The notes: a model not told the origin generated them from the letters alone. Counted from the first letter of the stretch, positions 44,053-58,360 are shown. The stretch: DNA of 64,000 bases from Polydactylus sextarius (GCA_016801845.1 CM028919.1:15825159-15889158); one strand, 5' to 3'. Translations and numbers: made by a program.

Positions 44053-45860
44053 GGGCCTTTTAATAACAACGGACAAGAGGAACATAACAACTGACTTTTT
44101 ATTTTTTATTTTTACTTTCCCCTCCTTGCTTTGTATTTCGTCTCTTCACATCATTACATTTTCATTCATTTCAATCAGTGTTTCATTTCCTTTCTCTCCT
44201 CTCGGCCCTCTTGGCGGTACGTGGAGGGTCGAGGCTAAAGCTGGAAAAAAAAGTCAAAGAAAGCGAAAACAGAAGAGGAGGAGGAGGATAAGAAGGATGG
44301 AGAGGAGAGGTGCACCCCTCTAAGATCAAAGACTCTGTCCCATTGTGATACTGTACAATAGAGTAGAGCATGAAGTACACTCAGACAAAACACCCCCTGC
44401 ACCGCCCTGCCCCCCGCAGGCCATCTGACAACACAGCCGAGGGGGCATGAGGGGTAATTGTTGGAATGAGAGGGACAGTAAACTATGGACAGCAACGTAC
44501 AGTTATTTCACATCGGCCACACGCAGTTTAACAGTTAGAGGATAAAAAACTGTCCAGCGTCTTTGTTTTTAACTTCTACAACACAATGAATCATAAACCT
44601 CAAGACTCTTGTCTATCGTGAGTCACGGTTCCAAAAAAACAAGTCGTCATTCGTCGGTTTGACTTCACCAGCTTCACTCTGATGAAACCTGAAAGATTCA
44701 TGAGTTTAACTTCAACATCGCTTCTTCTTTTTAGTTAAATTAAGTTCAGTTGTGATTAAATTAGTGTAGAAGTGTTGATGGAAACGTTGTGAACTAGTAG
44801 TTTCCAGTTGACCAAAGGTGGGACAACAGCAGTTAGCATGTAGCAGTCAGCTAGCAGCAGTTTTATTCTCCAGGGAAACCAGTAAGTTTTGGCCACAGTT
44901 TTAACCAACACGCAGCTCTTGCTCTGGCTGTTAGCTCAGTGTGAATAATTTACTTTAAAACCAAAACAATAAACTGAAAGATGCTAAAATTCCTTTAAAT
45001 CGGTAGATAATTATCCATACGAGCGACTGTTTTCACGTTGAGTTGATCTGCTCTTGGTATAACAACATTTATGATTTCAGCTTTAAGAGAAGACAGAATA
45101 TTGAGAAAGTCAAGTGTGACATTAAAGAGACAAACAATACGTTGGTCAACTTGTTATCAAACCTGTAAACTTCTCTGATCTAAACCAACAAAACCAGAAG
45201 GCGACAGTCATGTGACGTTTGTGGAGTTGGTCCAACCGGACGTCGGAGCGACAGGAACGTCAACCAAAGTCGTGTTATTAGTCAAGATAAATATACGTTT
45301 TATAACAAAATGAACAAAGATTAAAAATAAAAATCACGTAAATGGAAAAACACCACAGTGTGGAATAAAAAACCCCAGACATCAACAGTACATGATGTAA
45401 TCAAAGAGTGTGGAGATAAGACATCTCTCTCTCTCTGTTGCACGACTTGTGGTCAGAGCGTAACCACAATCTAGAGCTGAGCAGCAATGTGACAATATCC
45501 TGCTTTGACCCGCGCTGCAGATGAAGCGGTGGGGGCCGCCCCCTTGGTATCTGAGATGCAAAGATGGATAAAAACCATAGTTTCAAGGCTTGCGTACGCC
45601 TCACCAAGAAAAAAAGAAAGAAGAAAAGTCCCCAAAGATCCCCACAGAGGAGGAGAGCTGGTCGGGTTGTAGAGAGGGAACGACCTGAGGGCAGCGCTCT
45701 ACTTCAACACAATAGCAGGAAACAAAACCTCCTCAGCACCTTTAAAGGTCTCAGAGCTTTTAAACGTCACCGTTCTTTCTCTTTACGTTTCACTGACACA
45801 AGTGTTCAAGCGTGCTTGTCATTATTACCCTGTTGTTAATTCCTTCTTTCTAGGTTTACT
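44053..45860. other. intergenic; island 44330-44510
   Basis: The stretch 44330-44510 (CCATTGTGATACTGTACAAT, GGCATGAGGGGTAATTGTTG) looks constrained; the rest is AT-rich and featureless. No gene. Confidence 0.45.
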
Positions 45861-46170
45861 CCTTTTCTACCTTTTCTTCCTCCTCCTCCTCCTCCTGGTC
45901 TCTGAGCCGGAGGGGCTTATCTGTGGGGGTGAGGAGGGAGAGAGGAGAATGGGTAAGACAAGCACTTTCATGGCTGAGTTGGGAGCCATTAGCCCCCCGT
46001 GTGCTCGGCCCTGCTCTACCTCGTCTCAGTATTAATCTGCAGTGACAGCTTCACTGTTTACCAAATCCACCCAGGATCCTGGGGGATGACCGCCCGGCGC
46101 CACTCTGCTCCATTAACCTCTGACCTCCAGCGTTACGGCACCAGAGCCGGGCCCGGGGCTCGGGGGCGGG
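45861..46170. other. candidate conserved non-coding block
   Basis: GAGCCGGAGGGGCTTATCTG, GTTGGGAGCCATTAGCCCCC, CTCAGTATTAATCTGCAGTG and CTCCATTAACCTCTGACCTC form a repeat-free GC-balanced block with several ATTA cores. Candidate enhancer by texture. Confidence 0.45.
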
Positions 46171-48241
46171 GGGGTTAACCGACTCGGGCAACCGGTCGGA
46201 CACCTGTCTGATGTCCGAGACGGAGCTCCTGTCGCACGGAGACAATCTGTCCACAAACGATGAGTCACATCTGGAGACGTCCACGTTGGCCCAGACTTCA
46301 CCAGAAGTCTGATCGGTCGATCGTCAGAGTGACTGTTTCAGTCTAAAAATATTCTGCTTCAAGTTTCTCCAACGTGAAGAGTTGATGCTTTTCACCTCAT
46401 CCAGCATAGTTTCACTTCATATTTCCGTTTAAACAAATTCTTCCTGTCTGAGCTCCAGTTTTATATTTAACTGTGTCTGAGTTAACTCATCAATACTTCA
46501 CACACTGATCACGAATAAAAAAACAGCAGGAAACGTCTTCATGTGTTTGGTGGAAAACAAGACGTTAACGTCCACGACCAAAAAAAACCAAAGTAGTAAA
46601 AGAAAGTATGAAGAACTTCAATTCAATTAAATATAATTGAATTTCAAACGTATAATCTACTGTTCTCGACTGTTACTGCGCCACAGTCCGACTGGGTAAC
46701 AGTAATTCAACAAACTAGGATCATTTCTACGGTTTTGACACAACAGGGAGACCAGACTTCTGGGACCAACTAGAAAATCCAAACCAATCAAACGGGAACA
46801 CACAGCGAGCGTGTGCGGACGCTGCAGCGCTGATCCTTCTTTTGATTATATCGTCCACATCCTTCTGATCCATCTCCCGGGCCGACCGCTGCGTGAGAGG
46901 AGTATTTCATTCTCTTCCTTTGAACAATCTGCTACAATCAATCTCTCTTCAGATCAGTCTTCTGTGCTACTAAAGTTGAGGATTGTGTTGAAGCTCGATA
47001 GCTCTGCGTGTAACTTCTGAACGTTTCTGAAAAGTTACAAAGAAACTGAATCGATTCAGTTCAGTGAACTCAGGTTGTTTTTGACGCTACTGGTTCTGGT
47101 CTGACCTGTAGCTGACGGGGGAGGATGTTGGAGTCTTTACATGTTGTTGTGTAACTGAGTAAAGATCATGAACTTGATCAATAATAATCAGGTCAGGGGA
47201 CTGTTGATGATGTAAACAATAAATCTGAAGTAATAAAGGAAACTTTTGATGATGATAATGTCGTGTTGTATCCTCTAACGACCCGAGTGGACCTGTGGAC
47301 ACACCGGTGAAAAACATTCAAATAACATTTAAATGAAAATGTGACCCGTTGTTGGTTGTTGGGTTCATGTTAGTTGCCATGGTTACTGTCCTGTGACACT
47401 GTCACATGACCTGATGATCTGATGACATCTGACAAAAAAGAAAAACGTGATGAAGTTAATGATGATGGAGTCTTTTCTACATGAAGCTCTTTATTTCTGA
47501 TAAGATTTGACATCATGTGACTTCAACTCCGACATCATGTGTCATAATATTTTGTTGAACTCTGTCACGGTAGATTATAATAATTACACCTGCAGGGAAA
47601 TATGAACTCACTGCATCTGTGGTGGTGACCTATTAATATTATTATAACATCTTTAAATAGATCATATAACTGTTATATGATCCTCACAGTCTCTGGTGTA
47701 TTTCAAATCTTTTCTGTCTGTTGTGGATAAAAACTGCAGCACTAATGCGCACAGAGCGTCTTCACTCGACCACTAAACCACCAACACAACGAGTCCTGCA
47801 AAAACTGCACCGTCACTCAATTAACATTGAGGTAGAAGAGACTTTTTTTACACAGATAACATTGAGTTTCACCTCTAAAGCACGAGGGCTCTGACTAAGC
47901 CCCTCTGGTTGATTTAAAGTTTACCCTGTGGTTTTCACACAGGTTCAGTGTGAGACAAACGAGGTCTCTGGACGACTGACTAAGCAAGACTTTAGCGTCG
48001 TTGCACCACAGCGTTAATGTGAAGCTGCAGAAAACTGCTGCACAGCAACTTTTATTCAATGTCAGAAAAAAAGTGAAGTTATGGTGCAATAACCTGTCAA
48101 CAACAGTTTCTGTGTGAAGATGAAATAAATTGTGAAAATGAAGAAACGAAATCTAAAAAGAAATAGAGGAAGATCAAACACAAGAGGCACGAAAAATGAT
48201 GCTGCTGCAAATCTGGTCATGAGACACTGAACACTCATAAT

Positions 48242-48243
<2 letters not shown>
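46171..48243. other. intergenic, nothing supported
   Basis: AT-rich, with a somewhat GC-balanced stretch at 46795-46900. No coding or element evidence. Confidence 0.6.

Positions 48244-48309
<66 letters not shown>
48244..48309 (+). repeat. (CA)n microsatellite
   Basis: About 33 CA units, followed 40 bp later by a second short CA run (48349-48361). Confidence 0.98.
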
Positions 48310-48311
<2 letters not shown>

Positions 48312-50945
48312 CCCAGCACCGAGTGTGTACACTTACAAAAACATCTCACACACACACACACACTCCTCAAGCCAAACCAAACACACTCAGTCCTCTGACC
48401 AGACATGAGGAGTGACAAAGCGCCACGTCCCTCCATCAACACACACACTCACCCCCCCTCCCTCCTCCTCCACGTGACCTTTGACCCTGATGACAACAAA
48501 CTGTCATCACCGTCACTGCTGCTCAGTAAACACAGACAACCGGTGGTTTTCACGATCTTCCACAGGTTTAAAAGAAGAGAACGGTCTTTGACTCTGCTTC
48601 TTTATTAAAACGTCGTGTGCTTCGGTTTTTTTATCGACTACACTTTAAATAACTACTTCCTAAATCCAGCCCACCTGCAACCGTGACCAAAAGCCAAAAC
48701 GCTCTTCGATTTTTCTGCTGAATGTTCAGGAAAAAAAAGCGAGGTTTAGAGAAGGCAACTGTTGCCAAAAGAGAAATATTTACCCAAGGTGACGCAAGCA
48801 GTGCCCTGCTACTGAACCGCTCTCAGCTATATTTAGAAGGCCCTCACCACCAGACCAAAGTGCTGCACTCATCAAAATAACATGAAAGACACAAAATGAG
48901 TCTTCTTACCCCCTTCGCCCCCCCGCCTCATCTCCTCTCATTACAGACCTTTAAGTTAACCCTCTCAGCAGATTCTCAGTCGCAGCCACTGACGCATCCC
49001 CCGACTCACGCAGGAGACCAAACCGCTCGAAACCAACTGTGCAAACTGCACATTTTCATGCCTTTTTACCTCCTAACCTCACCTTATCATTAAAAGACGT
49101 CGGACAAACTCAGCATGATGTGAGATTTGGACGACAAACACAAACACATACGCAGCCCTCCTGCTCGCACACTCCCCATCAGCCGCTTTCCACAAATCAT
49201 ACACAAATGTTTATGGGTTTTTCCACAAATTAAACAAATAAAGACGGGGTGGGGTCGGGGGGGATTGGGTCAAGGGAGAAGAGGGGGCGTAAGAGGAGAG
49301 AGGAGGAGGAGGGGGGTTGAGCAAGGCACTTCTTGGACGGTGTTGGAGTCAGAGCCTGGAGCCAGCTGAGCTCCTCCTCTCCCAGGAGAGCCGCCACGCC
49401 ACGGCCAGCTGGAAACCATTGACAGGAGTTTGGGGTTAGTGAGTAACAGAGGAGAGGGGCTTGTTGGAGAAGATCACGGGGGCCTGCCTCAGTTGATGAA
49501 TCCACTTTTCTTTTTTCTTTTTTTTTTTTGCAACCAAAGTAAGAACAGAAACCAAGAGAAGAGAAACATTCAAAAATAATGAATCATCAGCTGCGTTTCC
49601 CGACAGAGGCTGAAAGAAAAACTCAAGGAAGAAAAATCGATTTTTTTTCCTTCTTCTAGTGGGATGTATTGGTCATTCATGAAAATGTAAAGTTTATACA
49701 ACTTTATGAGTTCCAGTCATAAATAAATAAAAAGCTCTCCTTCATTCTCTATTAAAGACTTGAGACATGGAGGATGAAGACGTTACGCTGCTCTGACTCA
49801 TTCAGCACCTGACTCTGTGACTGTTTGAGTAACTCCAGCCTGTGTTGAATTTATGACATTTTTTACACACAAAAAAAGAAAATATGAGGAAGTGGTTTAT
49901 GAAACTTTCTTAATACTCAATTGTTGAAAACTGCAGACGTACGTGGGTGTAAAACTGGGTTCTTGTTTTTTTTGTTTTTTTTTTAATCTTTGACATTTTT
50001 TTTAAGGTTGAAATCAAAGACAAGTTGAGTTCACGTCTCGACTAAAAGTCTGTAGAAGACGTGTGGAAAAAGTAAAGAAACCATTGAAGACACAAGAGGT
50101 TTTTTCACAAAACACGACACAAACATCCTCCATCTGCACCACAACAGGACACCACACGTCACGGTCGAACATACACAACTGAAAAGTGCATCTGCATCTT
50201 CTCTGGTTCCTCTCAAACACACAAAGCATCTTTATGTACCAACTCTGTTTTAGATGAGTGAGTCTATTCGTTTAAGAAAAGAAACAGAAAGTAAAAAGGT
50301 TCACGTTGCTCCTGGATTCACATAAAAACAAATGTTCAAATGAAAAAGAGGAAGTGAGATGAGGATGTAAGATGTGAAGTCCATCTTTATGAAGCTTGTG
50401 ATATATTGAGGTTTGATCTCCTCTTTACCTGCGGCTTCAACCAGACGGCTGCTTTCTGTTTCTACTGGTGAAGAACTGAACGATCGTCTCACAGGACCCG
50501 ACATCAGCGGTGAAACCCGGAGGAAAAAGTCTGTGGCCTGTGTATTTAAAGCTGCATCACATACATGTGTTTAAATAAACTAATCCTAACTTCAACAAGT
50601 GCGAGGTCTTTTTCTAAATCCATCAGAACAACACTGTGTTTTTCCTTCGTCATAACAAACGTAACCGCATGTTTATGACCTTAAAATATCTCTTAAACAA
50701 AATGGCACAAAAGAACCAAACAATCAAATTCACAGTGATTCACAAAGTGTCAATTCCTATTAAAGAAACAGAAAATAAGTTTCTTTTTTGTTCTTCTTCT
50801 TTGTACCAAAAGACTTTTGTGTCTGTGGTAACGATGACAGAGCAGGAACAATAGAAACAGATAAAACAATCAAACTAGAAATAGAACATGATGTATCTAC
50901 TTTAATTTATCTGTAAAAATGAACAACCAGCAGGTGGATTATGTG
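48310..50945. other. intergenic; island 48750-48900; G-rich tract 49240-49320
   Basis: 48750-48900 (GGCAACTGTTGCCAAAAGAG, GCTATATTTAGAAGGCCC) looks constrained, and GGCAACTGTTGCC is a perfect 13-base palindrome around its centre. 49245-49318 is G-rich (CGGGGTGGGGTCGGGGGGG). No coding evidence. Confidence 0.45.
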
Positions 50946-50972
50946 GGCTAAGCTAAGCTAAGCTAAGCTAAG
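50946..50972 (+). repeat. (GCTAA)n pentamer repeat
   Basis: Five GCTAA units in tandem. The same pentamer forms the arms of the element at 2752-2932, so this is probably a fragment of that family. Confidence 0.85.
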
Positions 50973-51249
50973 TGTCTGCTGCATATCTATAAATTTGACT
51001 GTGTTGATGCTAATCTAAAATAAACTAAGATTATCTAATCTAAGATAATCTAACCAGTCAGGTCAGAGTGAATTTTCTCATCTAACATCATCAGAACTCA
51101 TCTGACATCTTTAATTGTTTTTCTTTTTGTAAAATTTGTGACAGCATCTGTTCCTGAGGCCAAAGGCATCAAAATGAAATGTGTGTTATTTCCATCCATC
51201 CTTGTTTAACAAGATATTTCATTCCCCAGTTTTCAAGATGTGTTGCTCC

Positions 51250-51275
51250 CACACACACACACACACACACACACA
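51250..51275 (+). repeat. (CA)n microsatellite
   Basis: About 13 CA units. Confidence 0.95.
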
Positions 51276-52539
51276 ACTAACAAATGATTACAAGAATATG
51301 ATCACAGTGTTTGGGTTTCCTCCAGTCACGCCCCTGGGACAGTGGTCACAGCTTGGTGGGAGTCTAGTCATGTTTCAGCTCCAGTGGGCTTCCTCTCTTC
51401 AAGCTGATTAGAAAGTCTGTAGTTTATTACAGATGTTTTTATTTGTTTTTTTGCAGGAAAACAAAGTGATTTTCCAACTGACTATTTTGGTTTTCACATA
51501 ACTGCAGAGAGACACAAACACACACAGATAGAAATCATCCCTTCATGTGATGCTTCACTGTAGGTGCATGTGTGGTTGCGTGTGCACCTGAAACTAGATA
51601 CATCGTTCACCACGAACGGAAAAATACCCAACAACAACAACAGCAGCAGCAGCAGCAGCAGCAAGAAGGAAGCGACCGAGGAAGTTAGTCATGGTTTTTG
51701 TCCGTTCAGAGCAGAGCGCGGTTTTAATGCGACGTTAGATGTTGAGACTAAATCACCTTGGTGACGTCAACGGCGGTTAAAAAAACGTGAGCGCGGCGTT
51801 AAGACGGTGAAAGGACATCAGAGGTGATGACAAGAAAACCTGAGTTACAAGTATTGAGGACATCCCAGGACTCACAGTGAAGTCTCAGCTGATGATGATG
51901 GAGGAGTTTCCTTTTCCTAACTTGGTCATAAAGACTTGCTCCTCCTGAGGCTTTAATCTCTGAGTATCAACACACCTCAGCAGCTCGTAGGGTGAGAGGG
52001 TGATGCTCTGCTGCTCTCAGCCTCATTCCTTTACATAATCATTAAATCACTGGCGGATGTGAGAGAATAACAGCAGGGGGCTGAGAACAACATGAGGACA
52101 GAAAAAGAAATAAACAAGGATCTGCAAAGTGTTTTTCCAGCATCGCTAGCGTGGTGCGTCAGTGAGCAACAAGTCTGACCTGAACAGATAATGACGTGAG
52201 ATCTTATAAAAGGCAGATGCTGCCACAACATCAGGAACGTGGTCTGTTATGATTGTGTCTCTGTGTCAGTGGCTCATCATTGAAGCTCGTGAGAGTTGAG
52301 GTTTAATTCAGCATCAGACGTTCAGACAGATTTACATGAGACGCTGTAGGAGACGTTCTCCATAATTAATCTACTAATAAAGATCACGTCATTAAAAACA
52401 GTTTCACTGTCCATTATTTATAAACATAATGATAAAAATCTCTTGCGGTTCTTCTTCCTGACAGCTGTTTTGACAAGAGGAACAATGCACCTTTTATGAG
52501 ACTAATATTCCACTTCCTGTGAAGTCCCTGAACTCGCTC
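51276..52539. other. intergenic; (CAG)n at 51638-51663
   Basis: A short CAACAACAACAG to (CAG)n run lies in a 66-codon open frame with no recognised product. Otherwise unique sequence without element evidence. Confidence 0.55.
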
Positions 52540-53420
52540 TATTGTCTCAAGTCGAACTTGAGATGTTGGGACATTTTTTCCTTTTTTTAAAACTCTGCTG
52601 CTGCGGCGGCGGCGGCGGAGGAGGTGGCGAGCGTTTGTGAGTCCACGGGCAGGCAGCGCTGCTACGACCTGAAGTGAAGCACGTATGGAGGAAACTGCTC
52701 CAGTTGGAGAAATCGGATCCATCTATGGGGAACATCCCAAAATAAACCCCTCTGTTCTCCCATATCAGGCCTTGTATAAATAAGATAGCACTGCAGGCAC
52801 ACTGCACCATGGGAATTAGCCAATCCAGTCCTGTAAACATCAGCCAATGACTTCTGGCAGGCTGGCCGGCTCTCTGGAGGGGAGGTTCTGCACTGGAATT
52901 CATAAATAAATCACTTTTCTGGGAGGATTATGTGTCCACAGTCTCCGTCCTCCCGGCCCCCTCCTCCCCCAAAAATAAACAGGGCCAAGCAGAAATAGCA
53001 GAGTTTAAGCGCCACTACAGGAAATTATCTGGGCTTGTTGCTATAATTCGGGGACATTATTTTCATAGCAGATGCATTTTCAGCGCGACCAGAACGTTGT
53101 TACACAACCTGGGTCCAGAGCTCCTCTCTACCATGAGTAGTTGTACATTCCTACTAACCGGGGTAGAAATAAACAAAGCATAAAGAATCCTCTGTGGCAT
53201 TTTAATTACATTTGATTCGATAAGAACCAAACTCACTTTCTCCAATTCTCTGAATAGTTCACAAAGCTGAGGTGGAGCGACCTTTAACTGCACTCCTTGT
53301 TTTTGAGATCTGCCGGGTTGTTTTGAGCCATTAACGGGTTTGTGTCATTAACAGGTTCCCAGAGGAAGTAAAGCAACACTATTTAAACCTACTTAGCCTG
53401 GCCCTGCCCCGGCCTTCACG
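52540..53420. other. large candidate conserved non-coding block
   Basis: The longest repeat-free, constrained-looking stretch of the window, apart from GGCGGCGGCGGCGG at 52603. It contains two CCAAT boxes 24 bp apart (52819 and 52843), TATAAATAAG at 52775, GGAATTCATAAATAAATCAC, GGCATTTTAATTACATTTGA, and a direct pair of CATTAAC (53328 and 53346). On the minus strand the inverted CCAAT boxes precede the TATA-like element, so a promoter is possible as well as an enhancer. No open reading frame is recognised. Confidence 0.45.
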
Positions 53421-54009
53421 TAATCACCTCCTTAGACAAACACGGAGGCCGAGCGACAGACGACGGTGGAAACGTCACACGTTTGGAATTCAGCCACCGA
53501 GACATCGGGAACGTTTCTTTATGATAAAACACAGACTGTCTGAGAAAATAGTAGATCATTAACCTCTGAGTATTAAACTGTTTCACTTGGATTTGGTGAC
53601 TCAGAGGTCAGAGTCAGACTAAAGTTACAGGAAACATGTAATTGTTGTTTAAACACAGTTTCAACCTCCACGTTCATTTGATTATTAACGTTTGTTTCTT
53701 ATAAAAAGTCAGAAACATTTGACTATGTCAGTTACTGATGAAACATTGATTATCTTTATTTAGGACACGATGGTTTTAAACCTTTTTCTTAGTTCAACCT
53801 TCAGTAATCGATGAATGTCTCTTTACTTTTAGATCCTAAATGCTCCACTATGTTGCTGCTGTTTGTAAAACGGGGGAAAACCGCTGCCTGGTGTGAAGAA
53901 AAAGGGCAGTGAAAGTGATAGAAAACTGTAAAGTTGTGGCCTGAAAAACCAAAACCATTGAACTGGAGGATCTGCAACGCTCTGACTGACTCTGTCTGTG
54001 GGTTTGTCA
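53421..54009. other. intergenic, nothing supported
   Basis: AT-rich. No coding or element evidence. Confidence 0.65.
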
Positions 54010-54011
54010 CC

Positions 54012-54041
<30 letters not shown>
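54010..54041 (+). repeat. (CAA)n microsatellite
   Basis: About ten CAA units. Confidence 0.96.
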
Positions 54042-54042
<1 letters not shown>

Positions 54043-57000
54043 CTGTTCACTTTATTCTGAACAATTAAAACTGTTGTTATTATGAAAATATTGACTACAG
54101 CTGCGTCATCTGAGCAGGTCCACCGTATCTGGATCTTATGAGGAACATGTGACCGACTCTCTGATGTTTGGTCCAACTGATGACACATCGAGACAATAAA
54201 AGTGAATAAACGAACGGTAACAATGGAAGGAATTTCCAAACGGAGGAGGTCGTCGTCGCTCTGTCACGCTATGAATTCATTGTGGTGTGGGCACGAACGG
54301 GTTAAAGACGTCGAGACGTCGTGTGTCTGAATTCAGACGCATCAAAGAAAGAAACGCATGTCGCCTCCTCTGCATGTTCCATACAGTCTGCAGCACTTTT
54401 ACTCATTCAGTACAGGACGCAGAGAAAGCCTGGTGGGTGGGTGGGTGGGTGGGTTGGTTTGGGACGGATGCTTCACAAAAGGAGACACAGACAAGAACAA
54501 CCCCCACATCCTGTTCAGTAGGTCTGCACACACAGGTGCTGCTCACATACGTAGTGTGACAGTTATAAAACATAAGATTTGAACATCTGCTCGGTCGATA
54601 CAAACATGTAAAACAACAACACGCAGGTTAATTCAGGTCTTAAATAGCATCAACACTTTTTTTTGTCTGTAGAGCTGTGATATCTAGGTCTGGGGGAAAG
54701 TAAGGGGCTTTCTCTTTCCACATCAATAAGACAAGAAAGGAAGTGACACAAGTTCCTGCAGCAAAGTTGAGTTGAGTTGACACTAGTTTGATCATGAACT
54801 ATACATGTTCACAATGTAAAACAAAAAACAAAACAAAACTGACATCAACTGGTTCAAACCTGCAAACGATGTGAAATCTTCATCTTTATCATCGTCAGAG
54901 TTTTAATCTTCTCTGATGTTGGAGACAAAAAACCATCAGGTACAAAACATCTGAACTGGTGTTTGAGGAAACAAAGTCACAACGTGATGATTAGCAGAGA
55001 GGACATGTCCTGCAGTCACCTCTGCTCATGCTGACTCTGACATATGAGTCAGAACATTTGGGCACAATTTGCCACCTGATTTCTAAACCAACATCGAGTT
55101 TATCTTGGGAAACACACACCATTACTAAACCTTAATAACTTGAAACCAGTTTCATTATTATTCATCTTAACAACTTTGCATTAATACGACAAGATCAGAC
55201 GTTTTAGTTTGATCTCTAGATGTAGATATTAAGTCAGATTCACCTCACAGAGCGAAACAAAACACAGGCATGAGAAGAGATTTAGTTTGACTCAGATCTT
55301 TTTAAAAAAAACAGCACACATCAAAAGGCAAAGTGTGACCGTGGCCAGAGAGGACACGTTGAGCAACGTTGTTTGTAAACTGAACCCTGAACCAGCAAAC
55401 TGCCGAGTTCACAGCGTGAGTCACAGCCTGTGGTGTCGCCAGAGTTTAACAGCTCGGTAAACAAGGCCACAGATTGCCAAACGGGAGAAAGTGTCCTGGA
55501 AAGTACCCAGGATGCTTTGCTTCGATCAACACGCACAGACAGACGGTGATGGCGGAGGGGGGGGGTCATCTTCAACCTCAATGGATCGATATGAAGAGAC
55601 ATCCACAGTTAATCTTCACTCTAAGGAAGAAAGTGAAGATGAAACGGTTGAAGCAGAAACGCTGCAGCAGAGAGTTTGTGTCTGTGACAACGAGACTGAA
55701 ACAGAAAGAAAGAAAGGAAATAAATGTGAAGCACTAAAAGGAAACAAATGACTGTGAAGCTACGATTCCACTTGTTACGTCACTATCCAGCAAAACAACT
55801 ATTTAAATCAACGCAGCCCTTCACCATCTGAGGGGGTTTCTAGAATCCGTCCGACCCAGACGAGGCTTCACCTTTTGTTCTGTGGGCACCAGTGACTCAT
55901 GCTGGTCCCAAACCGGGGCCTGATAATGGACCAGCTGGGTCACATGAAAACACAGTCGAAACACTGTCAAAGTCAAAAGTCTGGAGTTTGAACCCGCTCC
56001 ACTTTGGACTTGGCTGAAACTCAGAGAGGCTACAGGCCACTTGTTCAGTCTGATAAACAGCCCGAGGCAGAGACGTACAGTAGGTCGACTGAGACGGAGC
56101 TGAGCTCAACGGACGACACAAAAAACTTCCAGTAGAAGGAAACTGTGTTTTACATATTCAGTTTGCTCTGTTCACGTCAAGTATGTTCATGTTGGGAACT
56201 TACAGACCTCACAGATGGATCTCTAGATCAAACATGTCACAAGAAGCACCAGAACGAGGCCTGTTGGTCGATGTTTTATAGAACGCACAAACACAAACTG
56301 AGGATTTTCTCCAAACAAGTTGTAAAATGTGTTGAAATCGATCCACAAACACACGAGAAATCAGCACATAGGAACAGTTAGTTTAATGTGAGAGATGCCA
56401 GTTTATTTAACATGTCGACACAGTAAAGAGTCAGACCACCAGACCTCCAGACCTCCAGACCACTACGAGCCCTGTTAGCTCCAGAAACAAGATACAGAAA
56501 CGCACCAGTAACAAAATATAAACGTTGCCTCGTTTATTCTGTTTCTGTCGAAGTCTAACGAAGGTTAAATGAACAGAAAGAGGAAACGATCTCTTCAGTC
56601 CATGTGTCACGCCGGCGTCTCGTTGGACGGAAACTAAAGATGGAAAAGCTTCGTTTTTAACTTTCTTCACTGAAGGAAAACGATGTGAGAGCGCCAGCTG
56701 CTGAAGCAGCTAAATGGACCTGGGCCATCTTTAATCTTATTATTTAGACCTGCAATATGTTATAATGTGGAAAAGGCTTTTAGTTTAATCACACACACAC
56801 ACACACACACAAGCATGGGACCAGCTCTTATTCTGGCACCGAAATAACTGAACAGTTTGTACAAAGAGCGGGAGGAAGCGAAGGGTTAATGGGGGCCAAG
56901 CGGCTCACTTTCACTGATATAACATCTCACATCACTTCCTGTCATAAACATTCATTTGTTTTATATTAAAAACAGTGTTTACCTCTGTGACGTCACCAAC

Positions 57001-57999
57001 TCCTCAGTCTCCTCAGAAGAACAGGGTTTTTATTTTATTTAGATTAAAACATCATCAACTTTGTGGCCAAATTTAAGTTACACGGGTTTTTTTCTTTCAT
57101 GAAAGCCACAAGTTTGTGTCTAAACAACCCCGCGTTAATCAAGACACGAAGACAGGAAGTGGTCAGAAAGGGGAGTTCTGTCAAACCTAAAATAGCTTCT
57201 CAGACTTCAAAGATGTGTTTCTGAAGTGTTGCTGCTTCAGTATCTTCTCACTGTCACGATAAAGTGGAAATGTTCTTAAAAACAGGTGAGATGCAGTTCT
57301 CCAAGAAACTGTGGTCGAGCTTTACATAAGAAACAAAGTCAGCTGTTTTTAACCCACGTTGGTAAAGAAAGAGATGAGTGTAGCGGCTGTGATCTTCATT
57401 CACCAGTGACACTTTGTGTCTGTGTGTGAGAGGTGTGTCGACACAGGTCACCTCTTTAACAGACGTGAATCACACTGAAAAAATCACCAGCCCAACTTGT
57501 TACCATCATTTAGCTTTTTTGTTTTGATTTTCCATCAAGGTTCATATAAAGTGCACGTCTGTGTCACGGAGCAGCGTCGGGGAGTAAAAACACGTCACCG
57601 TCGTGTATGAACCTTCATACTTAAACTTACTCCAGGAAACGTCTGGGTAGTAATTCACTTTAGATTTATTGTTTTTCTTTTTGAGGATGTTTAATGATCA
57701 CATCTTGTTGCAGTAAGTTCAGGACACTGACCTACAGGTGGTGACAGTTTCAGGACGGAGCGATGGTCCCGTATAGAGGAGATGTTGGTCTGCAGATTAA
57801 ACAGAAACATTCACGACTGTTGCAGCCGTAACGACTCAAAGATGCATCTGTTCTTAATGTCTCAATAATAAAATAACGACTAGTTACTTTGTTATTTCAT
57901 GACTTTTTCCTTGTATGAACATGAGGACTTGGTGAGTCCAATATGGAGAAGTTCTGCTTCGTCATTCTTCACTGCAGAAGCAACAGGAAAAGCAGGAAG
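54042..57999. other. intergenic, nothing supported
   Basis: Long AT-rich interval. A (GGGT)n patch lies at 54432-54455, a short CA run at 56789-56811, and two 86-codon open frames at 55474-55751 encode Lys/Glu-rich text without similarity. I see no exon, RNA gene or element. Confidence 0.6.
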
Positions 58000-58360
58000 C
58001 TACACCCTCCTCCTCCTCCTCCTCCTCCAGCCAGGCCGAGTCAAGGCTGCAGCCTGATTCACTCCCACTTCTGTTTTCACCGTGTTATCGTGAACGGAGG
58101 CATCTTCAACCAAACAAACTCACCTCAGACTCTGTCTTTGTTTTTCATTCTCTTAAGCTCTGACACATGGAGAGTAAATACATTAACGTAACTCTTAAAC
58201 TCACTCTCCACCAACTTCTCCTATGTCCTTTTCTCTCTTTTTTTACTCCACTACTCCCTCCTCCTCCACCACCTCCACCTCACCTCCCCTCCCCCACATC
58301 CTCACTTTCGTGCTCCATCTTCCCTCCCTCCCTCTCTTCATCTGACAGCTGGCTCTGATT
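58000..58360 (+). other. pyrimidine-rich stretch
   Basis: (CTC)n at 58006-58028 and CTCCTCCACCACCTCC text at 58258-58290 make a C/T-rich region on the plus strand. Open frames here are proline-rich artefacts. Confidence 0.7.
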
